Source: CAYSDL01 sp964429875 (GTDB taxonomy: Bacteria; Fidelibacterota; Marinisomatia; SCGC-AAA003-L08; D37C17). From it: DNA of 6,354 bases. The position numbers and the translations under genes are program-made. This document shows, piece after piece, positions 1 through 5,898 of this stretch. Within the stretch, counting starts at the first letter, position 1. Each line of letters starts with the position of its first letter. The stretch spans positions 1 to 6,354 of the forward strand of contig CAYSDL010000065.1 in NCBI GenBank assembly GCA_964429875.1, read 5' to 3'. The notes under the pieces are model-generated. The model ran no database searches, had not been told where the DNA came from, and was given only the letters and a program-made list of their open reading frames with translations.

Positions 1-582
1 AAATTTTGATTTAGTTACAGAATCATTAACATTCACAGCAGGGAATGGAAGATTTCCTTTTTCATAAAGATCGTATAGTCTATGTACTCCAGTAGTAGTT
101 TCTTCAGATACCCCCTTTATAGATGATATAAATGATTTATCTTTTTTAAGAGCAACTTCTGTCAAATCACCTCCATCATCTAATAATAAATTAGGACCCC
201 GTCCATTTGAGAATTCTAAAGTTCTATCAATACACCACCAATACTCTTCTTCACTCTCACCTTTCCATGCAAAAACTGGTATTCCTTTCTGAGCTATTGC
301 TGCAGCCGCATGATCTTGAGTTGAATAAATATTACAGGAGGACCATCTTACTTCAGCGCCTAATTCAATTAATGTTTCAATCAAAACAGCAGTTTGAATC
401 GTCATATGTATACATCCAGAAATTCGAGCACCTTTTAAGGGGGTTTTTCCAGAAAACTGCTTTCTAATTGCTATAAGTCCTGGCATTTCATGCTCAGCTA
501 AAAGAATTTCTTTTCTTCCAAAATCAGCTAATTTAATATCCTTGACTTTATAATTATCTAAATCTATTTTAGATGCTTTCAT
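1..582 (-). CDS. ahcY: S-adenosylhomocysteinase, N-terminal 194 residues (runs off window)
   Basis: This is the N-terminal part of S-adenosyl-L-homocysteine hydrolase, the cytosolic NAD-dependent enzyme that splits SAH into adenosine and homocysteine and so relieves product inhibition of methyltransferases. Family blocks appear in the expected order: GCIHMTIQTA near residue 57, STQDHAAAA near 87, LLLDDGGDLT near 135, SEETTTGVHRLY near 160 and NVNDSVTKSKF at 184-194. Aligned by motif to the human enzyme, D136, E161 and K191 match catalytic D131, E156 and K186. The next catalytic pair (DN) and the NAD-binding domain lie beyond position 1. The ATG at 582 is the only possible start, because an in-frame TAA sits one codon upstream (586-588), and a clear Shine-Dalgarno precedes it. 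It overlaps the 3' end of metK by 14 bp, in keeping with coupled translation of two consecutive methyl-cycle steps. The spacing between DDGGD and EETTTG equals that of human, so the roughly 40-residue insert found there in many bacterial enzymes is absent. Confidence 0.97.
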   Translation of the reverse strand, partial: MKASKIDLDNYKVKDIKLADFGRKEILLAEHEMPGLIAIRKQFSGKTPLKGARISGCIHMTIQTAVLIETLIELGAEVRWSSCNIYSTQDHAAAAIAQKGIPVFAWKGESEEEYWWCIDRTLEFSNGRGPNLLLDDGGDLTEVALKKDKSFISSIKGVSEETTTGVHRLYDLYEKGNLPFPAVNVNDSVTKSKF

Positions 583-1783
583 ACTTTATTGCTTCCTCTT
601 TTAATTTTGAAACCATATCTAATTTTTCCCAAGAACAATTTTCTTCTCTTCCAAAGTGACCATATGATGCAAATCTTCTATAAATTGGATTTTTCAACTC
701 TAGCTTGTCTATAATTTCTGCTGGTCTTAGATCAAATAATTTTTCCACTAATTCTATAAGAAATTCATCTTCTATTACACCAGTATTAAATGTATTTATA
801 TTTAATGACATAGGACGTGCAACACCGATACAGTAAGATATTTGAACTTCACAACGTGAAGCGAGCTTAGAAGCAACAATATTTTTCGCGATATATCTAG
901 ACATATAAGCAGCTGAGCGATCAACTTTAGAGGGATCTTTTCCAGAAAAAGCTCCTCCCCCATGTCTCGCAAAACCACCATATGTATCTACTATAATTTT
1001 TCTTCCTGTTAAACCCACATCTGCGATGGGACCACCTTCGACAAATCTTCCTGTACCGTTTATAATAAAATCTTGGTCATAGTCAATATTATATCTACTT
1101 AAAACAGGAAGGATAACTTTATCAATGATATTTTCTTTTATAAAATTATGCTCTTCTTTTTCTGTATCAAATTTATATAGTAAATCTTTATGTTGGGTTG
1201 CAATTACTACTTTTTTAACTCTTGTCACCTTATAATTCTCATCATATTCGACAGTTACTTGACTTTTCCCATCAGGTTTCAGCCAATCTAACTCACCTGT
1301 TTTTCTAACTTCAGCTAATTTTTTTGTTAATGCATGTGATAATGTAATAGGCAAAGGCATTAATTCTAACGTATCTTCACAGGCATAACCAAACATCAAG
1401 CCTTGATCTCCCGCTCCCTGCTCATGATTTTCAGATGAGTCTACTCCTTGTGCGATATGAGAACTTTGTTCCTTTATAAATGTATCAATAGTAATTTTTC
1501 TTTTTTGATTATCATTTTCAATATAAGCTCCTAAATCATCATCGGAATAACCAATCTCTTTAATTGCATTCTTTATAATTTGAACATAATCTATTCTAGA
1601 ATTTGTTGTAATTTCAGCAGAGACAACAACTCTTGCAGTAGTAATTAGTGTTTCACAAGCTACTCTTGCATCTTTATCTTTTGATAAAATAGCATCAAGA
1701 ATAGAATCAGAAATTATATCACAAACTTTATCAGGATGACCTTCAGTAACAGATTCTGATGTAAATAAAAACTTATTCTTCAT
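569..1783 (-). CDS. metK: S-adenosylmethionine synthetase
   Basis: MetK (methionine adenosyltransferase, EC 2.5.1.6) makes SAM from methionine and ATP with release of phosphate and pyrophosphate; the family works as a Mg- and K-dependent cytosolic homotetramer. The 404-residue product is slightly longer than E. coli MetK (384) and looks complete. Diagnostic motifs are the N-terminal SVTEGHPDK (H16 and D18 match the catalytic His and Mg-binding Asp), the GAGDQG signature at 123-128, GLTGRKIIVDTYGG near 257-270, and the GGGAFSGKD phosphate-binding loop at 275-283 followed by PSKVDRSAAY. The C-terminal YGHFGRE block is also present. The ATG at 1783 places the conserved TSESVTEGH block at residue 8, as usual. 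A TAAGG ribosome binding site overlaps the pckA stop, 10 bp upstream. The end overlaps ahcY by 14 bp. There is no leader long enough for a SAM riboswitch, so any SAM control would have to act elsewhere or on the whole transcript. Confidence 0.98.
   Translation of the reverse strand: MKNKFLFTSESVTEGHPDKVCDIISDSILDAILSKDKDARVACETLITTARVVVSAEITTNSRIDYVQIIKNAIKEIGYSDDDLGAYIENDNQKRKITIDTFIKEQSSHIAQGVDSSENHEQGAGDQGLMFGYACEDTLELMPLPITLSHALTKKLAEVRKTGELDWLKPDGKSQVTVEYDENYKVTRVKKVVIATQHKDLLYKFDTEKEEHNFIKENIIDKVILPVLSRYNIDYDQDFIINGTGRFVEGGPIADVGLTGRKIIVDTYGGFARHGGGAFSGKDPSKVDRSAAYMSRYIAKNIVASKLASRCEVQISYCIGVARPMSLNINTFNTGVIEDEFLIELVEKLFDLRPAEIIDKLELKNPIYRRFASYGHFGREENCSWEKLDMVSKLKEEAIKYESI
593..599 (-). 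promoter_or_regulatory. Shine-Dalgarno of ahcY
   Basis: On the minus strand the bases read AGAGGAA, a good match to the anti-SD core, and GAGGA ends 11 nt before the ATG at 582. It lies inside the metK coding region, so ahcY translation begins while ribosomes are finishing metK. It is the clearest ribosome binding site in the window, and with the in-frame stop just upstream it fixes the ahcY start. Confidence 0.7.
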
Positions 1784-1791
1784 ATATAAAA

Positions 1792-1796
1792 CCTTA
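1792..1796 (-). promoter_or_regulatory. Shine-Dalgarno of metK, overlapping the pckA stop
   Basis: The minus strand reads TAAGG followed by an 8-nt AT spacer and the ATG of metK at 1783. The TAA at the start of this element is the pckA stop codon, so terminating pckA ribosomes sit on the metK binding site. This arrangement favours translational coupling. Confidence 0.55.
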
Positions 1797-3401
1797 AATA
1801 ATTGGTCCAGAATTTATTAAATAGTCTACTTCTTTACCATATAATTTAAAATTTTCTTTGAATTTACAGGATAGGTCTTTAGCTGCTGCAACATAACGAT
1901 CTTTATCTTTCCAAGAATTAAGAGGATTTAAGATAGAACTTTCTACATTATTAAGTGAAGTTGGAATCATCAAACCAAAATAACTTTCTTTAATAAATCC
2001 AGAATCATTTATTGATCCATCTAATATAGATGTAATCATAGATCTGGTATTTTTAATACTAATTCGTTTAGCATCAGAAGAAGCGCTTCCTCCAATCCAT
2101 CCTGTGTTAACTAAAAAAACATTGACATTATGTGCTTCTATTTTTTCTTTTAGTAATTCAGCATAAAGCAATGGATGTAAAGTTAAAAAGGGGCCTCCAT
2201 AACATGGAGAAAAAGTAGCTTGAGGTTCAGTTATTCCTCTTTCAGTTCCAGCAACCTTTGCAGTGTATCCACTAATAAAGTGATACATACTTTGTGCAAC
2301 TGTCAATTTTGAGATTGGTGGAAGAACACCATATGCATCACATGTTAAAAAAATAATTTTTTTAGGATGATCTGCAATGCTATTTAGACCTTTTGAAACC
2401 AAAGAATTACTAATATGATTCATAGGATAAGAAACTCTAGTATTTTCAGTTTTAGATGAGTCATTAAAATCAATTTCTTTTGAATCCTTATTATAAACAA
2501 CATTCTCTAATAAGGCTCCATACTTAATTGCATTATAAATATCTGGTTCAGCATTTTTATCTAACTTAATTGTCTTAGCATAGCATCCACCTTCAAAATT
2601 AAAGACACCATTTTCAGACCATCCATGTTCATCATCACCAATTAATGGTCTATTTGGATCTGTAGATAGAGTAGTTTTTCCTGTACCACTAAGACCAAAA
2701 AATAAGGCTGTATTATCTAAATTATTATCAACATTAGCTGAACAGTGCATAGATAAAATTCCTTTAAGTGGGAGAATATAATGCAATACAGAAAAAATCC
2801 CCTTTTTCATTTCTCCTCCATATTCTGTCCCACCAATTATTGCAATTTTTTTCTCTAAATTAAAAATCACGAACACTTCAGAATTCATTTTATCTTTTTT
2901 AAAGTCTTCATTAATAATATCTGAAGCATTTATAATTGTAAAATCTGGTGAAAAGTTGTTAGTTGCATCATCAGTTAGATTAATAAACATATTTCTACAA
3001 AAATGATATTGCCATGCTTTTTTTGCATATACTCTAACTGATAATCTGTTTTCATGATCAGCTCCTGCAAAGCCATTAAAAATATAGGTATTCCCATTAT
3101 TAGAATAATAAAAATCAATTACTTTTTTATACAATTTATCAAAAATAGAACTATCAATTTTTCTATTTACAGGTCCCCACCAAATATTATTCTTAGTTGA
3201 GTCCTCTTCAACAAAATATTTATCCTGTGGTGATCTCCCTGTAAAAATTCCAGTATCTACCATTGCTGCGTTGTTTAAGGCAATAATCCCCTCATTATTA
3301 TTTACTATATGATCTCGAATTAAATCAATTGAGGGATTAATAAATACATTATTTATGTTTTCTATATTTATATTATTATTCATAATAGTTTTATTTTGCA
3401 T
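1794..3401 (-). CDS. pckA: ATP-dependent phosphoenolpyruvate carboxykinase
   Basis: PckA (EC 4.1.1.49) converts oxaloacetate and ATP to PEP, CO2 and ADP, the entry step of gluconeogenesis; it can run anaplerotically under high CO2. At 535 residues it is close to E. coli PckA (540). All signature elements are present: TGRSPQDKY with substrate-binding R56, YGGEMKKG with K199/K200 and H219 in MHCSAN (metal ligands), the P-loop GLSGTGKTT at 236-244 with K242, the kinase-2 motif IGDDEHGW with D256/D257, R322 in TRVSYPMNH, CDAYGVLPP, and the adenine-binding ERGITEPQATFSP block. The P-loop and ATP-type motifs point to the ATP rather than the GTP family. The start is uncertain: ATG 3401 overlaps the recombinase stop by 11 bp, but its upstream bases lie in the N run. 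An in-frame ATG at 3383 (residue 7) would give a slightly shorter protein and has no visible ribosome site. metK follows after 10 bp. Confidence 0.98.
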   Translation of the reverse strand: MQNKTIMNNNINIENINNVFINPSIDLIRDHIVNNNEGIIALNNAAMVDTGIFTGRSPQDKYFVEEDSTKNNIWWGPVNRKIDSSIFDKLYKKVIDFYYSNNGNTYIFNGFAGADHENRLSVRVYAKKAWQYHFCRNMFINLTDDATNNFSPDFTIINASDIINEDFKKDKMNSEVFVIFNLEKKIAIIGGTEYGGEMKKGIFSVLHYILPLKGILSMHCSANVDNNLDNTALFFGLSGTGKTTLSTDPNRPLIGDDEHGWSENGVFNFEGGCYAKTIKLDKNAEPDIYNAIKYGALLENVVYNKDSKEIDFNDSSKTENTRVSYPMNHISNSLVSKGLNSIADHPKKIIFLTCDAYGVLPPISKLTVAQSMYHFISGYTAKVAGTERGITEPQATFSPCYGGPFLTLHPLLYAELLKEKIEAHNVNVFLVNTGWIGGSASSDAKRISIKNTRSMITSILDGSINDSGFIKESYFGLMIPTSLNNVESSILNPLNSWKDKDRYVAAAKDLSCKFKENFKLYGKEVDYLINSGPII

Positions 3402-4074
3402 GTGGNNNNNNNNNNNNNNNNNNNNNNNNNNNNNNNNNNNNNNNNNNNNNNNNNNNNNNNNNNNNNNNNNNNNNNNNNNNNNNNNNNNNNNNNNNNNNNN
3501 NNNNNATTGAATTCAAGGCTTCTTTTCCAATAATTACATATCTTTCTTTATTACCTTTTCCAAAAACCTTAATTAATTTTTTCTTTAAGTCAATATCATC
3601 AATTTTAATTTTAATTAATTCTGATATCCTTATACCTGTAGAATAAAATATTTCTAATATAGATTTATCTCTTTTCCCATCCAATGTACTGAGATCAGGT
3701 AATTTCATTAAATTAATAATTTCTTTTTTAGATAAAACATTTGGAAGTCTTTTAGATGACTTTGGTATAGGTATTAAATCTGAAACATTAGACTTAATAT
3801 ACCTATTGTCTAAAAGAAAGCGATAAAAAGATTTAATAGTTGAGACTTTCCTTTGTAAGGATTTGTCAGACAAACCTTTTTTAGATAATTTTTGTATAAA
3901 AAATTGTATCGCTGACCTATCAACATCACTAAAAAGAAGGTTCTGGTCATAAGCATTTAAAAAGTCATTAAATTCAATTAAATCGAACTTATATGATCTA
4001 ATAGTATGATCTGAAAATTTTCTTTCATTTTTAATAAATAAAACAAATCCATCAATAAGGTTATTATTGTTCAT
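3391..4074 (-). CDS. xerD: Xer-family site-specific tyrosine recombinase, interrupted by assembly gap
   Basis: This is a tyrosine recombinase of the XerC/XerD type, which resolves chromosome dimers at dif during division. The 189 readable N-terminal residues hold the SAM-like core-binding domain (about 5-85, with a SYKFDLIEF-type helix and KVSTIKSFYRFL) and the start of the catalytic domain. YSTGIRISEL carries the first catalytic Arg (R149, E. coli XerD R148) and GKGNKER carries the catalytic Lys (K173). After that come 100 N, then only PHAK and a stop, which matches the usual Xer C-terminal ending. The HxxR box, second His and nucleophilic Tyr therefore fall in the gap. By alignment to the 298-residue E. 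coli XerD about 105 residues are missing, far more than the 33 that 100 N would encode, so the gap length is a placeholder. Its ATG overlaps the rluD stop by 11 bp. Chromosomal Xer is likelier than a phage or integron integrase because it is embedded in housekeeping genes. XerC versus XerD cannot be decided here. Confidence 0.88.
   Translation of the reverse strand: MNNNNLIDGFVLFIKNERKFSDHTIRSYKFDLIEFNDFLNAYDQNLLFSDVDRSAIQFFIQKLSKKGLSDKSLQRKVSTIKSFYRFLLDNRYIKSNVSDLIPIPKSSKRLPNVLSKKEIINLMKLPDLSTLDGKRDKSILEIFYSTGIRISELIKIKIDDIDLKKKLIKVFGKGNKERYVIIGKEALNSXXXXXXXXXXXXXXXXXXXXXXXXXXXXXXXXXXPHAK
3406..3505. other. Assembly gap (100 N)
   Basis: There are exactly 100 undetermined bases inside the recombinase gene. 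A round 100 is the usual placeholder for a scaffold gap of unknown size. The flanks read as one Xer protein, and the reading frame happens to continue across the N run, but family length implies roughly 315-320 missing bases if the gene is intact. The gap ends 4 bp before the pckA start and hides its ribosome binding site. Confidence 0.95.
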
Positions 4075-5026
4075 AAGATTCTAAAGTTTTAATTGCATTA
4101 AGAAAATCATTTGGCAATGGAGCTTCAAACAACACTTTATTTTTATCTTTAGGATGAAAGAATTCGATACTAGATGCATGTAGCCCTACCCGGTCTATTA
4201 TTTTTATTACTTTCTTAAACTTTGAAGAGTATTTACTGTGAAATGATTTTATTTTTTTTTCACTACCTCCATACATTGAATCATTTATTATAGAGTGCCC
4301 TATTGAAGCAAGATGAACTCTAATTTGATGCGTTCGCCCAGTATGTGGAAATACATTAAGTAAAGAAATAGGAATGTTGTAATTTCCTAAAATTTCAAAG
4401 CTCGTCGAAGATAGTTTTCCCTTATTTTTATCCGTTATAAAAGCCAAACGATTATAGGGATCTCGTTTAATATATCCCTCTATTTTACCTGAGGAGGTTA
4501 CTTTTCCCCAAACTAAAGCTTTATATTTTTTTTTAACTTTTCTTTCAGCAAATTGATTACTAATAAAGTAATGGCTCATATCTGTTTTAGCAAAAACAAT
4601 TATACCTGAAGTGAATTTATCTAATCTGTGAATAACCCCTGGCCTATGATTATCAATAGTAGACAATTTATCAAAATGATACAACATTCCATTTAATAAA
4701 GTTCCACTTCTATTACCTATTCCTGGATGCACTACAGTACCTGCAGGTTTATTAATAACTGCTATATGTGAATCTTCATAAATGATATCTAAATCCATTT
4801 TTTCTGGGTATAAATTTTCATCTTTATCAAGTGTTGAAGAATCATCATAGGATACCACTACCTTATTTTTTAGAACAAAAGATGGTTTAACAATAAAGTC
4901 ATCTACTCTAATTAGCCCAAATTTAATTAATTTCTGAATTTTTGTTCTTGAAATATCTGGCAACATTTCTTTCAAATAATGATCAAGTCTAGTATACTTA
5001 GAATCATCATAGATTAATTCTTTCAT
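4064..5026 (-). CDS. rluD: RluA/RluD-family 23S rRNA pseudouridine synthase
   Basis: This enzyme isomerises specific uridines of 23S rRNA to pseudouridine. RluD itself modifies helix 69 (1911, 1915 and 1917 in E. coli), while RluC and RluA relatives share the fold. The 320-residue product compares with 326 for E. coli RluD. An N-terminal S4 RNA-binding domain spans about 11-60 (TRLDHYLKE, SRTKIQKLIKFGLIRVDD). The catalytic domain follows, with INKPAGTVVHPG at 91-102 and HRLDK at 133-137, whose D136 is the catalytic Asp, then TGRTHQIRVHLA at 229-240 and the NDSMYGG block. The residue after HRLDK is Phe (F138) where most family members have Asp or Asn. The S4 domain plus length favour RluD or RluC over RluA, so the symbol is provisional. 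The ATG lies 4 bp after the lspA stop with a weak AGAGA site 10 nt upstream. Its 3' end overlaps the recombinase by 11 bp. Two A9 runs occur in its coding strand. Confidence 0.93.
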   Translation of the reverse strand: MKELIYDDSKYTRLDHYLKEMLPDISRTKIQKLIKFGLIRVDDFIVKPSFVLKNKVVVSYDDSSTLDKDENLYPEKMDLDIIYEDSHIAVINKPAGTVVHPGIGNRSGTLLNGMLYHFDKLSTIDNHRPGVIHRLDKFTSGIIVFAKTDMSHYFISNQFAERKVKKKYKALVWGKVTSSGKIEGYIKRDPYNRLAFITDKNKGKLSSTSFEILGNYNIPISLLNVFPHTGRTHQIRVHLASIGHSIINDSMYGGSEKKIKSFHSKYSSKFKKVIKIIDRVGLHASSIEFFHPKDKNKVLFEAPLPNDFLNAIKTLESYEQ

Positions 5027-5030
5027 GATA

Positions 5031-5516
5031 TTAATTTCTCTTTAAAAAAAGGTTTTGATATAAATAAATAATGATCCCAATTGTAATTGAGGCATCAGCT
5101 ATATTAAAGGTATACCATCTAAAATCATTAAAACCTACATCAATAAAATCAATTACTCCATTATATTGCATATTAGGAATAAGGACAAAGATTCTATCTA
5201 ACAAATTTCCTATTGCTCCTCCAAGAATAAAAGACAAACAATATCTTTCGTAGTTTTTGTTTATTATACATTTATAATAATAAACTGATATAAAAATAAC
5301 AGATAGGATTGTTAATAATGTTATGTAAATATGATATTTGCTAGTATCAATTCCAAAAGCTATCCCGGGGTTTTCAACAAATATAAAACGAATATAATCA
5401 CTAAGAATATTAACTTTTGAAAAATAAAGATTATTATCCAACCAATAATTTTTGACTATAATTTTGGATAGCTGATCAAGTATAACAACAAATATGGGAA
5501 TTAAGATAATGTTCAA
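5031..5516 (-). CDS. lspA: Lipoprotein signal peptidase (signal peptidase II)
   Basis: LspA is the inner-membrane aspartyl protease that removes signal peptides from diacylglyceryl-modified prolipoproteins. The 161-residue length is normal (E. coli 164). Conserved boxes are ILDQLSK with D14 in the first membrane helix, VENPGIAFG at 47-55, GGAIGNLLDR with catalytic D107, and FNIADASI with catalytic D141. Four hydrophobic helices are visible, at about 2-22, 61-83, 92-112 and 137-156, as expected. The start codon is TTG at 5516, directly adjacent to the dksA stop and in the same frame. The protein has no ATG or GTG that would keep the first helix (the next Met is residue 116), so TTG is the only standard start that retains D14. 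There is no good ribosome site, so re-initiation after dksA is likely. A neighbour charging isoleucine (ileS) and one modifying rRNA (rluD) make the familiar ileS-lspA-rluD neighbourhood. Confidence 0.97.
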   Translation of the reverse strand: MNIILIPIFVVILDQLSKIIVKNYWLDNNLYFSKVNILSDYIRFIFVENPGIAFGIDTSKYHIYITLLTILSVIFISVYYYKCIINKNYERYCLSFILGGAIGNLLDRIFVLIPNMQYNGVIDFIDVGFNDFRWYTFNIADASITIGIIIYLYQNLFLKRN

Positions 5517-5888
5517 TTATCTATTACTTTTACAATCAAAGCATTTTGTAGTATGAGGAACTTCTTGCAACCTTTCTTTATCAATAAGTTTATTACATGA
5601 AACACACATACCAAAAGTTCCTTCATTAATCATTAAAAGTGCCTTATCTAAATATTGTATGTATTTCTTTTCTCTTGCAATCATATAGTATGTTTTTTCC
5701 ATCTCAACATGATCTGCACTTGCATCAGCCATATGTGAAGAATAAAGTGCATTTGAAGTTGACTCTTTAAGCATTTCTTCAGCACGGTTTTTCAAAGTAT
5801 CTATTTCATCAGAAATTTTATTCCTTTTATATAAAATTTCTTTTCTAAATTCTTTTAAATCTGCACTAGTCCATTTGTGTTTATCCAT
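5517..5888 (-). CDS. DksA/TraR-family zinc-finger transcription regulator
   Basis: This is a small cytosolic protein of the DksA/TraR family, whose members enter the secondary channel of RNA polymerase and, with ppGpp in the DksA case, retune initiation at stringent-response promoters. The 123 residues show a long, charged alpha-helical coiled coil (about 7-88) followed by a four-cysteine zinc finger: C95-x2-C98 and C116-x2-C119, with GTFGMC leading in and RLQEVPHTTKC between. Length lies between TraR (73) and E. coli DksA (151). The coiled-coil tip, where DksA has D-x-x-D-x-A, here reads MADASADH (53-60) with aspartates at 55 and 59, so spacing differs from classical DksA. This form resembles C4-type proteins I recall beside ileS/lspA in FCB bacteria. 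The ATG at 5888 lies 10 bp after the ileS stop. An AAGG in the ileS end is too distant (16 nt) to be convincing. The name dksA would overstate what is known, so no symbol is given. Confidence 0.92.
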   Translation of the reverse strand: MDKHKWTSADLKEFRKEILYKRNKISDEIDTLKNRAEEMLKESTSNALYSSHMADASADHVEMEKTYYMIAREKKYIQYLDKALLMINEGTFGMCVSCNKLIDKERLQEVPHTTKCFDCKSNR

Positions 5889-5898
5889 AATAAATAAT

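Noticed and set aside
207..467. Plus-strand open frame of 86 codons
   Set aside because: It lies antisense to the highly conserved N-terminal region of ahcY, has no recognisable motif, and its composition is that of a shadow frame.
1784..1793. SAM riboswitch or promoter ahead of metK
   Set aside because: Only 10 bp separate pckA and metK, and the ribosome site overlaps the pckA stop, so there is no room for an aptamer or a separate promoter.
3391..4074. Recombinase as a mark of a mobile element, integron or prophage
   Set aside because: Both flanks are housekeeping genes in the same orientation with 11-bp overlaps, no inverted repeats or cargo genes are visible, and the N-terminal and C-terminal ends match chromosomal Xer.
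5071..5253. Plus-strand open frame of 60 codons
   Set aside because: It is antisense to the conserved catalytic end of lspA and shows no independent coding signal.
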